Of a DNA stretch of 64,000 nucleotides, positions 29,499 to 39,323 are shown piece by piece; the first letter of the stretch is position 1; every line of letters starts with the position of its first letter. The position numbers and the translations under genes were made by a program. This stretch comes from Butyrivibrio sp. (GTDB taxonomy: Bacteria; Bacillota; Clostridia; Lachnospirales; Lachnospiraceae): contig JAGAAO010000066.1 of assembly GCA_017615275.1 (NCBI GenBank), positions 62,001 through 126,000 on the forward strand, in the 5' to 3' direction. The notes below the pieces were generated by a model. That model was not told the DNA's origin and ran no database searches. It was given only the letters and a program-made list of their open reading frames with translations.

Positions 29499-29903
29499 TT
29501 AAGTATCCAGGAAACGCATTCCGGCTTTTTCATCCTTCTTGACCGGCTGCGGTGCCGGCTTAGGCTTAGCAAAGCTCGTGGCTAAATTATTTGCCATAGA
29601 TGCCTTACATTTAGCACAGAATCTTCCTGTTAAAATAGGTGCGCCACAATTTTCACATTCAAGTTTTATAGGCGACCCTTCCGCAAACATAAGTCTTTCT
29701 TCACGTATCCATTGCTGCAACTGCTTAGTGGAAACCTCATTATCATCTGAAATCTGTTTAAGACTGGCATGTGGGTTATTTGCAATGTACTCCTTAACTT
29801 TCTGAAAGTCCTCTTCTGCGGCTTTCTTACACGGCTCACATATCACAGGTCCGCCGATATAATTAAACATCTTTCCACATCTTGCACAATTCCGTAAGTT
29901 CAT
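29499..29903 (-). CDS. yvyF: Flagellar operon protein YvyF-like (TIGR03826)
   Basis: 134 residues. Two zinc-ribbon-like pairs: CARCGKMFNYIGGPVICEPC near the start and CENCG...RFCAKC near residue 80, flanking a helical part (KEYIANNPHASLKQISDDNEV) like a small HTH. This is the layout of YvyF/FlaY. In B. subtilis yvyF follows comFC and precedes flgM; here it also follows comFC. No flgM is seen next. Confidence 0.85.
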   Translation of the reverse strand: MNLRNCARCGKMFNYIGGPVICEPCKKAAEEDFQKVKEYIANNPHASLKQISDDNEVSTKQLQQWIREERLMFAEGSPIKLECENCGAPILTGRFCAKCKASMANNLATSFAKPKPAPQPVKKDEKAGMRFLDT

Positions 29904-29922
29904 ATAAATGACCTCCGCTATA

Positions 29923-30690
29923 TTATGTAGTTTGTCCGATGGCCAGAGTCAAAAAATATATCTTCTCAGCTCCCGCCTGTCTTAACGAATGCGCCATCTC
30001 ATCGATGGTGCTTCCCGTCGTGTAGATGTCATCGATAATAAGTATGCACTTAAATTTTACATCATTTCGTTGTATATTGAAAGCCTTTTTCAAATTATTG
30101 CGCCTTCCCCTGACATCGAGATTCTTCATAGGCAGAGTATTTCTTGTCCTGCCTACAAGATTGGCGCACATGGGAATATCGAGAAGCTCCGACACCTTTT
30201 TTGCATATATTTCAGCCTGGTTATAACCTCTCTCCAAAACCTTTTTCGGATACATCGGAACCGGAACGATCAGATCTATGCCAAGTACGGAAAGCGTATC
30301 TCCCAGAACCCGCTTGGTCGCACGTGCATAAAAATCCGCGTACTCCTGCCTTCCCATATATTTAAATCTATAGATCGATCCCGAGATACTCCTGTACTCA
30401 AAAAGAGAAAAGCCTCTGTCATATAAATGCCTTGTCCGGGAGCAGTCCTCGCAGAACTCTCTGTCGGCATCCGCTCCTTTAAGTCCTTTTCCGCACTTTA
30501 TGCAGGTCGGTTGCTTCACATATCTTATTTTCTTTATGCAGTCCTTGTGGATAAGACCGCCTCTTTTGATTTTCCCATTCTTTATCTCAAAAGTATTCAA
30601 TATGCCGTCACAAACGGGACATCTTCCGGGATAAACAATTTCTTTTACCACCCGGAATACATCTTTTATTTCTTTAGTTCCTGTCAGCAT
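29923..30690 (-). CDS. comFC: ComFC-family phosphoribosyltransferase-like protein
   Basis: 255 residues from ATG at 30690 (an in-frame TTG lies at 30693). An N-terminal zinc motif (CPVC...C, then CIKCGKGL...CEDC) precedes a PRTase domain with ILIIDDIYTTGSTIDE, the PRPP-binding loop. ComFC/GntX proteins act in DNA uptake in competent species. It overlaps recD2 by about 17 bp and lacks its own clear ribosome site, so it is probably translationally coupled. Confidence 0.88.
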   Translation of the reverse strand: MLTGTKEIKDVFRVVKEIVYPGRCPVCDGILNTFEIKNGKIKRGGLIHKDCIKKIRYVKQPTCIKCGKGLKGADADREFCEDCSRTRHLYDRGFSLFEYRSISGSIYRFKYMGRQEYADFYARATKRVLGDTLSVLGIDLIVPVPMYPKKVLERGYNQAEIYAKKVSELLDIPMCANLVGRTRNTLPMKNLDVRGRRNNLKKAFNIQRNDVKFKCILIIDDIYTTGSTIDEMAHSLRQAGAEKIYFLTLAIGQTT

Positions 30691-32935
30691 CAAATATTTC
30701 TTTTATCCTATCTGCAAGTCCCGTATATCTCTTGAGCTGTTCTTCATTATCAACCATCTCAAAAAGAGTATTGCTGCTTCCCAAAACGCAGACAGTGCTC
30801 CTGGCTCTTGTCACCGCTGTGTACAGAAGGTTTCTGTTAAGCAGCATCCTCGGCCCGCCCAATATAGGCAAAATAACCGCAGGGTACTCGCTGCCCTGGG
30901 ACTTGTGTATCGTTATTGCATAGGACAGCTCTATTTCATCAAGCTCTGAGAACGGATATCTGACTCTTTTGTGTTCGTCATACTCAACGACAATATCCTG
31001 AGAATACTCATTTATCTCTTTTACTATTCCCATATCTCCGTTGTATATTCCCATTCCTGAATCGATTGGGATATTGTACTTGCCGACTACTTCCCACTTC
31101 GCCTGATAATTGTTTCTTATCTGCATAACCTTGTCGCCTTCTCTTATTATGAGATCGCCGTAGGCATGCTCTTTTTTTGAAGGTTCGGGCGGATTCAGAT
31201 ATTTCTGGAGAACCAGATTAAGTTGCACAGCTCCGAGAGGTCCTTTTTTCATCGGTGTAAGAACCTGAATATCGTAAGGTGTAGCCTGCACATATCCGGG
31301 AAGCTTGTCTCTTATAAGCTGGATCATGTGCTTATATATGACATCCGCATCATTTCTTTCAAGAAAAAAGAAATCCTTACTCTTGTTATCAAGAACAGGC
31401 TTCTCACCTCTGTGAATCCTGTGAGCATTCATTACTATATCGCTCTCTTCAGCCTGTCTGAATATCTTTTTAAGAAAGATCGTAGGAAATTCACCGCTCG
31501 CTATAAGATCGGCGAGAACCTGTCCCGGTCCGACACTCGTAAGCTGCGAGCTGTCTCCCACAAGAATCAGATGTACTCCGGGCACAAGCGCCCTAAGTAG
31601 CGCATTAAAAAGATGCGTATCGACCATAGACATCTCATCGATTATTATCGCATCGGCTTCAAGCGGATTGTCCCGATTCTTCTCAAACTTAACTCCGCGT
31701 TGCCCGCCGTTTTCATCCTCAACCTGTCCCGTAACCTCAAGAAGTCTGTGGATCGTCTTGGCTTCGTACCCCGTAGCTTCGGTCATTCTCTTTGCTGCAC
31801 GTCCTGTCGGCGCTGCGAGCATGATATCCAAGCCTTCGGAAGCATAATAATTTATAATCGTATTTATAGTAGTAGTCTTACCTGTTCCGGGGCCTCCGGT
31901 TATTATAACTACTCCGTTTGAAACGCTCTTTATTACGGCATCCCTCTGAAGGTCGTCAAGTTCAATCCCCTTCTTCCTCTCAATATCAAGGATCCTGTTC
32001 TTGTACAGTTCTTCCTCTTCAGGTCCAATCTTTTCGGAAATATTGAGATCGTGAAGCATGGCGGCACATCCCTGCTCTTCATAATAATATGGAGCCGCAT
32101 AGACATTTTCTTCGCCTTTGCACACAAGTTTTTTGTCCATAATAAGATTTTGAACCTGTGTCATTATGCTTTCCGTATCAATAGGATCATTTGGATTGTT
32201 TTGCAAAAGAAGCGCTGTTTTCTGCGCAAGTTCATTCATTGGAAGATATGTGTTTCCATCCATTGTTCCCTGCAAAAGAGTGTACATTATGCCACTCCTT
32301 ATTCTGTACTCGGAATCAACACATATGCCGACTTTCGATGCAATATCATCTGCTATCTTAAATCCGATTCCCGCTATATCATCTGCAAGTTTATACGGAT
32401 TTTCTTTTAAGATACCATAGATCCCCGTTCCGTAGCGATTATATATCTTTACAGCCATAGCATTTGTTATTCCATATTGTTGTAAAAAGATCATCGCATC
32501 TCGCATTTCTCTTTTTTCCGACATCTGTATGGAAATATCAATCGCCTTCTTCTCGCTGATTCCTTTTACCTCAGCAAGTCTCTCGGGTTCATCTTCTATT
32601 ATTCTGAAAGTGTCCACACCGAACTTCTTTACGATCCTGGCTGCAAGGGCCTCCCCTATCCCCTTTATGGCTCCGGAACCCAGATATCTCTGCATAGAAA
32701 CTGCATCATCCGGAACTGCTATCTTGTAGCTTTCAACTTTAAGCTGATGACCGTAAACAGGATGTTCCACATATACGCCGACCATATCAAGAGTGTCACC
32801 CACATCCGCATCTCTGAAATTACCTATGCAGGTGATCTCGTCATCATCCGTAACAAGATTGATGACTGAGTAGCCGTTCTCCTCATTTCTGTATATGAAA
32901 TGTTCAATGTAGCCTTTTACGTTTTCTTTTTCCAT
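30674..32935 (-). CDS. recD2: RecD2-type SF1B DNA helicase
   Basis: 753 residues from ATG at 32935; an upstream TTG in frame is unlikely. An N-terminal OB-like region and helix-hairpin-helix repeats (GIGEALAARIVKKFG, IKGIS..KKA) precede the helicase core: GGPGTGKTTTINTI (Walker A), IIDEMSMVD (Walker B), GDSSQLTSVGPGQVL and YAITIHKSQGSEYPAVI. A 5'-3' helicase without RecB/C partners. Lies just past a terminator, so it needs its own promoter, which I could not identify. Confidence 0.93.
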   Translation of the reverse strand: MEKENVKGYIEHFIYRNEENGYSVINLVTDDDEITCIGNFRDADVGDTLDMVGVYVEHPVYGHQLKVESYKIAVPDDAVSMQRYLGSGAIKGIGEALAARIVKKFGVDTFRIIEDEPERLAEVKGISEKKAIDISIQMSEKREMRDAMIFLQQYGITNAMAVKIYNRYGTGIYGILKENPYKLADDIAGIGFKIADDIASKVGICVDSEYRIRSGIMYTLLQGTMDGNTYLPMNELAQKTALLLQNNPNDPIDTESIMTQVQNLIMDKKLVCKGEENVYAAPYYYEEQGCAAMLHDLNISEKIGPEEEELYKNRILDIERKKGIELDDLQRDAVIKSVSNGVVIITGGPGTGKTTTINTIINYYASEGLDIMLAAPTGRAAKRMTEATGYEAKTIHRLLEVTGQVEDENGGQRGVKFEKNRDNPLEADAIIIDEMSMVDTHLFNALLRALVPGVHLILVGDSSQLTSVGPGQVLADLIASGEFPTIFLKKIFRQAEESDIVMNAHRIHRGEKPVLDNKSKDFFFLERNDADVIYKHMIQLIRDKLPGYVQATPYDIQVLTPMKKGPLGAVQLNLVLQKYLNPPEPSKKEHAYGDLIIREGDKVMQIRNNYQAKWEVVGKYNIPIDSGMGIYNGDMGIVKEINEYSQDIVVEYDEHKRVRYPFSELDEIELSYAITIHKSQGSEYPAVILPILGGPRMLLNRNLLYTAVTRARSTVCVLGSSNTLFEMVDNEEQLKRYTGLADRIKEIFDADRN

Positions 32936-32960
32936 AGAGAATAGTATAGCATAATAAAAG

Positions 32961-32996
32961 AGACCCAATTCTTAATATTTCTTAAGAATTGAGCCT
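32961..32996 (-). terminator. Terminator between flagellar rod genes and recD2
   Basis: Fifteen-base arms (32961-32975 and 32982-32996) pair fully with two wobble pairs around a six-base loop. On the minus strand it is followed by CTCTTTTATTAT. It ends the mbl-flhO-flhP-flgJ transcript 18 bases after the last stop. Confidence 0.8.
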
Positions 32997-33013
32997 CGAA
33001 AGGTCATATAATA

Positions 33014-33436
33014 TTACAGCTCGTTTGTTTCCTGCGGAGCCTCTGCGGATTTCTCCGTAGGTATCTCCTTGGAACCGTAATTTCTCTTTAAATTTTCATA
33101 GAGCATCTGTGCAAAACCGTTGCTCTGTCTTTCAACAGACGTAGCGCATACATCCTGAAGCGTCTGATCTTTGAAATAGTCTACCAAAGTAGATGTGGAA
33201 TTATCTGATTTCTCAGGTTTCAACGCATCTACCGACTTCTGCATCTCTTTGAAAACCTGCTCCAAAAAGTAAGATTCAAAGCTTTTACATGCAGCCCAGA
33301 GCTCATCGTCAGAAGATTTCTCTCCTGTCTTCTCGAGCTTTTTCTGAAGAGCCTCGGTACTTGCATTCTTGCTTTCCTGCATCGCATATTCAGTTATGCC
33401 GGTCGCATTTATACCTTTAATATCAAATCCCGCCAT
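33014..33436 (-). CDS. flgJ: FlgJ-like rod-binding protein
   Basis: 140 residues. The Rod-binding block is WAACKSFESYFLEQVFKEMQKSV, followed by DQTLQDVCATSVERQSNGFAQMLYENLKR. No muramidase domain, as in many Firmicutes, so it is a rod assembly chaperone or cap only. It lies 16 bp after flhP, matching co-transcription of the rod genes. Confidence 0.88.
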   Translation of the reverse strand: MAGFDIKGINATGITEYAMQESKNASTEALQKKLEKTGEKSSDDELWAACKSFESYFLEQVFKEMQKSVDALKPEKSDNSTSTLVDYFKDQTLQDVCATSVERQSNGFAQMLYENLKRNYGSKEIPTEKSAEAPQETNEL

Positions 33437-33452
33437 GGCTAATCTCCATCAA

Positions 33453-34283
33453 TTATCTCTTAAGACCATTAGCAGTCTGCATCATCTCATCTGTCGTCTG
33501 GATTGCAGTAGAATTCATCTCGTAAGCTCTCTGCGCAACAATAAGATTTACCATCTCAGTTGCAACATTGACGTTTGAACCCTCAAGATAACCCTGAACA
33601 AGTTCACTCACCTTAACTTCTCCTGCTGCCTCAGCTTCAAGAATAGGCTCTCCGCTTGCCGCAGTCTCCTGCCATGCTGCGCTTCCCACTCTCTCAAGTC
33701 CTTCTCTGTTGCGGAACTGCCATACACCAATCTGAGGTCCGAGTGCCTGAGGAACACCCTCATCGTCAGGATAATAGATCTTGCCGTCACCACCGATGGT
33801 AATTCTGCTCGCAATGGCGTTACCGTCCACTACAATGGGATTGCCATCGATTCCGAGAATAGGATTACCTTCAGCTGTTGTAAGTTCAAGAGTATTTCCG
33901 CCCGTCTCCTGAAGAGCCCAGGAGAAATTACCGTTTCTGGTATACTGAACAGTCTCACCATCTGCTGCTGTGTAAGCAAAGAAACCGTCACCGCTTATAG
34001 CGATAGCTGCCGGGTTGTCACTGTTCTGGAAAGATCCCTGTGAAAAGAACTGATTTATTGTTGAAGTGCGAACACCAAGACCTACCTGTGAATTGGTTGG
34101 CTTGGGCTCACCGTTTGCTGTAGTTGTAACTGTCTGAAGCTCCTGGTACAAAAGAGACTTAAACTGTGCTCCCTGTGCCTTATATCCGACTGTATTTACA
34201 TTCGCAAGGTTGTTCGATATAGTATCTACGTTTGTCTGCTGGGCATTCATTCCTGTTGCCGCCGACCATAAACTTCTAACCAT
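33453..34283 (-). CDS. flhP: Flagellar basal-body rod protein FlhP (FlgG-like)
   Basis: 276 residues. MVRSLWSAATGMNAQQTNVD and NNLANVNTVGYKAQ at the N-terminus, ELVQGYLEGSNVNVATEMV and QRAYEMNSTAIQTTDEMMQ at the C-terminus are the conserved axial-protein ends. ATG at 34283 is seven bases after GGGAGG; the ATG at 34289 is too close to it. A distal or proximal rod component. Confidence 0.92.
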   Translation of the reverse strand: MVRSLWSAATGMNAQQTNVDTISNNLANVNTVGYKAQGAQFKSLLYQELQTVTTTANGEPKPTNSQVGLGVRTSTINQFFSQGSFQNSDNPAAIAISGDGFFAYTAADGETVQYTRNGNFSWALQETGGNTLELTTAEGNPILGIDGNPIVVDGNAIASRITIGGDGKIYYPDDEGVPQALGPQIGVWQFRNREGLERVGSAAWQETAASGEPILEAEAAGEVKVSELVQGYLEGSNVNVATEMVNLIVAQRAYEMNSTAIQTTDEMMQTANGLKR

Positions 34284-34372
34284 AGACATACCTCCCTCTC
34301 TTTGGTATGTATCGACATAAAGGTCGTAATACTTTATAAAAAAAGTATAAAATTTTTAAACGATCAAAAATT

Positions 34373-35203
34373 TTATGAAAGTCTTCCGAGCTGATTTGCA
34401 GCTATATCAAGTGTATCGTCTATAGTTGTGATCATTCTCTGGTTTGTATCGTAATTTCTCTGAACAGCAATCATGTTTACCATCTCATCAACAACAGATA
34501 CATTTGACTGCTCCAAAAATCCCGAATAAACGCTACCAGTTCCCTCTATAGGATTGGTTCCGTTGACGGGAATGTACATATTCTCACCGTAGTGCTCCAG
34601 ATTATCATAGGTAATGCGTCCGTCAGGATAGGTTGTCTTCTCAAAGTCAAACACCCCTACGGTAGCAACCACCTCACCATCCTGTATTATATCTCCGGTC
34701 ATGCTTACCTCTACAGGTAATGACGGATCAAGTTCAATGTGCCCTCCATCCTGTGAAAGAACGAAGTCTCCGTCCTGAGTAACAAGTATCCCTTCTTCGG
34801 TAAGAGTGAAATTACCGTCTCTGGTATACATTATATTGGTCTGATCCGGAGTATCTCTCTCAATATTTACAGCTTTATTGGTATATTCGATTCCAAAAAA
34901 GCCATATCCGCCTATAGCCATGTCAAATTTGTGTCCAGTCTCCTTCATAGGACCTTCGGACCAATCCACATAGCCTTCACCAATTTTTACACCGGGATTA
35001 ATAATGCCCAGTCCACGCGCGGTGAACGGGGCATCAGTATAATCTTTAATTTTGAGCGCAAGCTGATCACTGAAAGACTGTGATGTTGCGCCTTCCTTCT
35101 TGTAACCGTTAGTGTTGGCATTTGCGAGATTGTTGGTCAGCACATCCATTCTGTGCTGTTCGTTGATCATTCCTGTGTAAGCAGTGTAAAGACCTTTTAC
35201 CAT
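34373..35203 (-). CDS. flhO: Flagellar basal-body rod protein FlhO (FlgF/FlgG-like)
   Basis: 276 residues. MVKGLYTAYTGMINEQHRMD, LTNNLANANTNGYKKEG and the C-terminal LEQSNVSVVDEMVNMIAVQRNY with TIDDTLDIAANQLG mark an axial rod protein. Paralogue of the next gene. The order mbl-flhO-flhP is the same as in B. subtilis. Confidence 0.92.
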   Translation of the reverse strand: MVKGLYTAYTGMINEQHRMDVLTNNLANANTNGYKKEGATSQSFSDQLALKIKDYTDAPFTARGLGIINPGVKIGEGYVDWSEGPMKETGHKFDMAIGGYGFFGIEYTNKAVNIERDTPDQTNIMYTRDGNFTLTEEGILVTQDGDFVLSQDGGHIELDPSLPVEVSMTGDIIQDGEVVATVGVFDFEKTTYPDGRITYDNLEHYGENMYIPVNGTNPIEGTGSVYSGFLEQSNVSVVDEMVNMIAVQRNYDTNQRMITTIDDTLDIAANQLGRLS

Positions 35204-35264
35204 ACTATATCCCTCATACCGTCCTGGTTATTTATTGTTCAATCCTTGATATATTATTGCGTTA

Positions 35265-36257
35265 TCAGTCTTGGTGATAACCCACAATAAACTCTACATA
35301 ACGGCCTGTTCCGATAGCAACTGCTGTCATAGGATCCTCGGCTGTCATAGTGTTGATACCGGTCTTGGAATAGATAAGATCTTCAAGTCCGCGAAGAAGT
35401 GCTCCGCCGCCTGTAAGAACTATTCCTCTGTCAGCTATATCTGCAGCAAGTTCCGGAGGTGTATTCTCAAGAACGCTGTGAATAGCTTCTATAATCTGAG
35501 ATGTAGGTTCTCTGAGAGCTTCCTCTGTCTCTTCGGAAGATACTCTTACTGTCTTGGGAAGACCTGTAACAAGGTTACGTCCTCTTACATCCAAGAAATC
35601 ATCTTCCGGTCTGGGATATGCCGATCCGATCTTGATCTTGATATCCTCTGCTGTTCTGTCACCGATAAGAAGGTTATGCTTCTTTCTCATGTAACGAACG
35701 ATTGCCTCATCGAAATCATCTCCTGCTACCTTAACAGATGTACTTACAACTGTTCCGCCAAGCGATATTACCGCGATATCAGATGTACCACCACCTATAT
35801 CTACGATCATATTTCCGCAAGGCTTTGTAATGTCGATTCCTGCACCTATAGCCGCAGCGATAGGCTCCTCGATTGTCTTAACATCTCTTGCTCCGCAAAG
35901 TCTTGTAGCATCCTCTACAGCCTTTTTCTCTACTTCTGTCGCTCCACTTGGAACACATACAGCGATAAAAGGCTTTCTGTGTATCTTTCTTCCGATGGCT
36001 TTCTTGATGAAATATCTCATCATCTGCTCGGTGATCTTGTAATTAGAAATAACGCCCTGTCTTAGAGGTCTTACAGCTACGATATTTCCGGGCGTACGAC
36101 CAAGCATAAGTCTTGCGTCCTCACCGATTGCCTTAATTTCTTCTGTGTCTCTGTCATAAGCTACTACCGAAGGCTCCTTAAGAACAACTCCCTTGCCACG
36201 TATGTAAACAAGAACAGATGCTGTCCCCAAGTCAATTCCGATATCTGCGTACTGCAT
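35265..36257 (-). CDS. mbl: MreB/Mbl-type actin-like protein
   Basis: 330 residues from ATG at 36257; a TTG seven codons upstream overlaps the ribosome site AAGGGG. ADIGIDLGTASVLVY (phosphate 1), CNMIVDIGGGTSDIAVISLG (phosphate 2), VKTIEEPIAAAIGAG and GIVLTGGGALLRGLEDLI are typical MreB-class blocks. It directs cylindrical wall growth. The neighbours flhO-flhP argue for Mbl rather than MreB. See the sigma-28-type promoter upstream. Confidence 0.93.
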   Translation of the reverse strand: MQYADIGIDLGTASVLVYIRGKGVVLKEPSVVAYDRDTEEIKAIGEDARLMLGRTPGNIVAVRPLRQGVISNYKITEQMMRYFIKKAIGRKIHRKPFIAVCVPSGATEVEKKAVEDATRLCGARDVKTIEEPIAAAIGAGIDITKPCGNMIVDIGGGTSDIAVISLGGTVVSTSVKVAGDDFDEAIVRYMRKKHNLLIGDRTAEDIKIKIGSAYPRPEDDFLDVRGRNLVTGLPKTVRVSSEETEEALREPTSQIIEAIHSVLENTPPELAADIADRGIVLTGGGALLRGLEDLIYSKTGINTMTAEDPMTAVAIGTGRYVEFIVGYHQD

Positions 36258-36386
36258 AATTAAAGATACCCCTTTCAATACTGTATGTCATTTATTTCAG
36301 CGCATAAACGCGGATGATACAAATGTTAATAATACATTGCCATTATAAACCATCTTTTCAAGATTTAAAAGGGGCTTTCCTATATT

Positions 36387-36413
36387 ATATCGGCATTTTA
36401 CTGCAAGACTTAA
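36387..36413 (-). promoter_or_regulatory. Sigma-28 (FliA/SigD)-type promoter upstream of mbl-flhO-flhP-flgJ
   Basis: On the minus strand: TTAAGTCT (36413-36406), exactly 11 bases, GCCGATAT (36394-36387). The -10 is the full GCCGATAT and the -35 matches TAAAGTTT at six of eight. It lies just after the uvrA stop and 130 bases upstream of the mbl ATG. TATAAT overlaps the end of the -10, so sigma-A use is possible but lacks a -35 at the right spacing. Confidence 0.7.
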
Positions 36414-36416
36414 GAT

Positions 36417-39323
36417 TTATTTAAGCATTCTTTTTATATATGCTCCCGTGTAGGATTTCTTACACTTTGCGACTTCTTCGGGCGTTCCGCAGGCAACAAC
36501 AGTTCCTCCTCCCGATCCGCCTTCAGGTCCCATATCAATAATGTAATCTCCCGTCTTAATAACATCGAGGTTATGTTCTATCACAACAACCGTATTACCC
36601 TGTTCAACCAGTTCATGCATTATCTTTACCAGTTTCTGAACATCCGCAAAGTGAAGTCCCGTCGTAGGTTCATCGAGAATATAAACCGTTTTGCCGGTTC
36701 CGACTTTACTTAGCTCGGTTGCAAGCTTTATTCTCTGCGCCTCACCGCCCGACAGCTCGGTACTGGGCTGTCCAAGCTTAACATATCCAAGTCCCACATC
36801 ATAAAGAGTCTGCATCTTTCTCTTGATCGTCCTTACATTTTCAAAGAAAGACAGCGCCTCTTCCACGGTCATATCAAGAACATCATAGATATTCTTACCC
36901 TTATATCTGACTTCAAGAGTCTCGTGATTGTATCTCTTTCCGCCGCATACCTCGCATGGAACGTAAACATCGGGGAGGAAATGCATCTCTATCTTAATGA
37001 TTCCGTCTCCGCCGCAGGCCTCACATCTTCCGCCCTTTACGTTAAATGAAAATCTACCTTTCTTGTAACCTCTTGCCTTTGCATCCGGAGTTCCCGCAAA
37101 AAGATCCCTTATCATATCAAAGACGCCTGTGTAAGTCGCAGGATTCGATCTCGGAGTCCTTCCTATAGGAGACTGATCTATCGCGATTACTTTATCGACT
37201 TGATCAAGGCCTTCGATTCCCTTATGTTTTCCGGGAATGCATCTCGCTCGGTTAAGGTCTCTCGCAAGATGTTTATAGAGTATCTCGTTGACAAAAGAGC
37301 TCTTTCCCGATCCCGAAACTCCCGTAACTATAGTCAGCACGCCAAGCGGAACATCTATATCTATATTCCTTAAGTTATTCTCACTGGCTCCCAGAACCTT
37401 AAGCCATCCCTTCGGCTCTCTTCTTACCTTTGGAACGTCGATTTTCAGTTTACCCGAAAGATACTGTCCGGTTATCGATTCCTTAACCTTCATGATATCT
37501 TCCGCAGTTCCGGTAGCCACGATCTTGCCACCTTTTGAACCTGCTCCCGGTCCTACATCGACAATATAGTCGGCTTCTCTCATAGTATCTTCGTCATGCT
37601 CTACAACAATAAGAGTATTTCCGAGATCTCTTAGGTTCTTAAGAGTATTAAGAAGCTTGTCGTTATCCCTCTGATGAAGTCCTATACTGGGCTCATCAAG
37701 GATATAGCAGACTCCGCAAAGTCCCGATCCAATCTGTGTGGCAAGACGTATTCTCTGCGCCTCTCCACCCGAAAGAGTTCCCGTAGCTCTGGAAAGTGAC
37801 AGATATCCAAGTCCCACATCAACAAGGAATCCGACTCTCGCCCTTATCTCTTTCAAAACCTGAGCTCCGACAAACTCCTGATGTTCAGTGAGCTTAAGCT
37901 CCTCCAGATACTTCTGAAGTTCATCGACGGACATCGATGTTATCTCATAGATATTCTTTCCGTCTACAGTAACTGCAAGCGATTCCTTCTTAAGTCTCTG
38001 TCCGCCGCAAAGCTGACACGGAGTGAATCTCATATACTCCTCATATTCGGCTTTGGCAGATTCAGAGAAAGTCTCTCTGTATCTCTGCTCAACATTCTTG
38101 ATGAGTCCGTCAAACAGGATCGGATAATCTCCCTCACCTCTTGATCCCTTGTAATGAACATTGACGGTCTTATCCGCTCCGTAAACAAGCATATGTCTAA
38201 TTTTCTCAGGGAGATCGCAGAACGGAGTATCAAGGCTGAACTTGTAAGCTTTGGCAAGCGCTTTAAGCGTGGCATTGCTAAAGCTTCCCTCCTTATTTGC
38301 CGACTGCCATCCCATAACAACGATACATCCGTCATTTATCGAAAGAGTCTTATCGGGGATCATAAGATCCTCGTCAAATTCCATCTTATATCCAAGTCCC
38401 GCGCAGTCAGGGCACGCGCCAAAAGGATTGTTGAACGAAAAACTTCTTGGTTCTATCTCAGGAATACTGATACCACAGTCAGGACATGCAAAGTTCTGGC
38501 TGAAATTGAGCTCTTTCCCCTCAATAACATCCACTGTAAGAAGCCCGTCCGCAAGCTGCAGCGCACTCTCGATAGAATCGGTAAGTCTTTTTCTCAGATT
38601 CTCGTTGTTATCTCTTATGACAATTCTGTCAACTATAATATCAATGCTGTGCTTGATATTCTTATCAAGCTTTATCTCTTCATCAAGCTCATATTGGCTT
38701 CCGTCTATTCTAACTCTTACATATCCCGCTCTTTTCGCGCGGTCAAGAGTTTTGGCATGCTCACCTTTTTTACCTCTGACAACAGGTGCAAGGATCTGAA
38801 GCTTTGTACCGTCCCCCAAAGCCAATATCTGATCGCACATCTCATCGACAGTCTGTCTTCTGATCTCACGTCCGCACTCGGGACAATGAGGTATTCCTAT
38901 TCTCGCATACAGAAGTCTGAAGTGATCATATATCTCAGTCACCGTTCCCACAGTCGATCTGGGATTCTTGTTGGTGGATTTCTGATCGATGGATATTGTT
39001 GGAGAAAGTCCTTCTATTCTCTCTACATTCGGCTTATCCATCTGTCCTAGGAACATTCTTGCATATGAAGAAAGAGATTCCATATACCTTCTCTGTCCTT
39101 CCGCAAAAATGGTATCAAATGCAAGCGACGATTTGCCCGATCCCGATAATCCGGTAAAAACTGTCAAAGTTTCCCTGGGGATCTTAACACTCACATGCTT
39201 AAGATTATGTTCATCCGCCCCTCTTACTCTTATGTAATCATGAATATCTGTGGGCAGTATCTTTTTGGCTGTTGTATTCTTTTTGGTTATTCTGCTGTTA
39301 TCCGGCATCTGTTTATCTCCCAT
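36417..39323 (-). CDS. uvrA: UvrABC system protein A
   Basis: 968 residues from ATG at 39323, six bases after GGAAGG and sharing a base with the uvrB stop (TGATG). Two ABC ATPase halves: [16 protein letters not shown] and [15 protein letters not shown], each with LSGGEAQRI and ILDEPS/ILDEPT, plus zinc motifs CPECG, CPDCG..CPDC and CEACGGDG...CEVCGG. Recognises helix distortion in nucleotide excision repair. The N-terminal 25 residues are extra. Confidence 0.98.
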   Translation of the reverse strand: MGDKQMPDNSRITKKNTTAKKILPTDIHDYIRVRGADEHNLKHVSVKIPRETLTVFTGLSGSGKSSLAFDTIFAEGQRRYMESLSSYARMFLGQMDKPNVERIEGLSPTISIDQKSTNKNPRSTVGTVTEIYDHFRLLYARIGIPHCPECGREIRRQTVDEMCDQILALGDGTKLQILAPVVRGKKGEHAKTLDRAKRAGYVRVRIDGSQYELDEEIKLDKNIKHSIDIIVDRIVIRDNNENLRKRLTDSIESALQLADGLLTVDVIEGKELNFSQNFACPDCGISIPEIEPRSFSFNNPFGACPDCAGLGYKMEFDEDLMIPDKTLSINDGCIVVMGWQSANKEGSFSNATLKALAKAYKFSLDTPFCDLPEKIRHMLVYGADKTVNVHYKGSRGEGDYPILFDGLIKNVEQRYRETFSESAKAEYEEYMRFTPCQLCGGQRLKKESLAVTVDGKNIYEITSMSVDELQKYLEELKLTEHQEFVGAQVLKEIRARVGFLVDVGLGYLSLSRATGTLSGGEAQRIRLATQIGSGLCGVCYILDEPSIGLHQRDNDKLLNTLKNLRDLGNTLIVVEHDEDTMREADYIVDVGPGAGSKGGKIVATGTAEDIMKVKESITGQYLSGKLKIDVPKVRREPKGWLKVLGASENNLRNIDIDVPLGVLTIVTGVSGSGKSSFVNEILYKHLARDLNRARCIPGKHKGIEGLDQVDKVIAIDQSPIGRTPRSNPATYTGVFDMIRDLFAGTPDAKARGYKKGRFSFNVKGGRCEACGGDGIIKIEMHFLPDVYVPCEVCGGKRYNHETLEVRYKGKNIYDVLDMTVEEALSFFENVRTIKRKMQTLYDVGLGYVKLGQPSTELSGGEAQRIKLATELSKVGTGKTVYILDEPTTGLHFADVQKLVKIMHELVEQGNTVVVIEHNLDVIKTGDYIIDMGPEGGSGGGTVVACGTPEEVAKCKKSYTGAYIKRMLK

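Noticed and set aside
34317..34372. AT-rich hairpins between flhO and flhP as a terminator
   Set aside because: Stems are almost only A/T and the genes continue as a unit; no convincing termination signal.
38154..39050. 298-codon plus-strand frame
   Set aside because: Antisense to uvrA; no motif or start signal.
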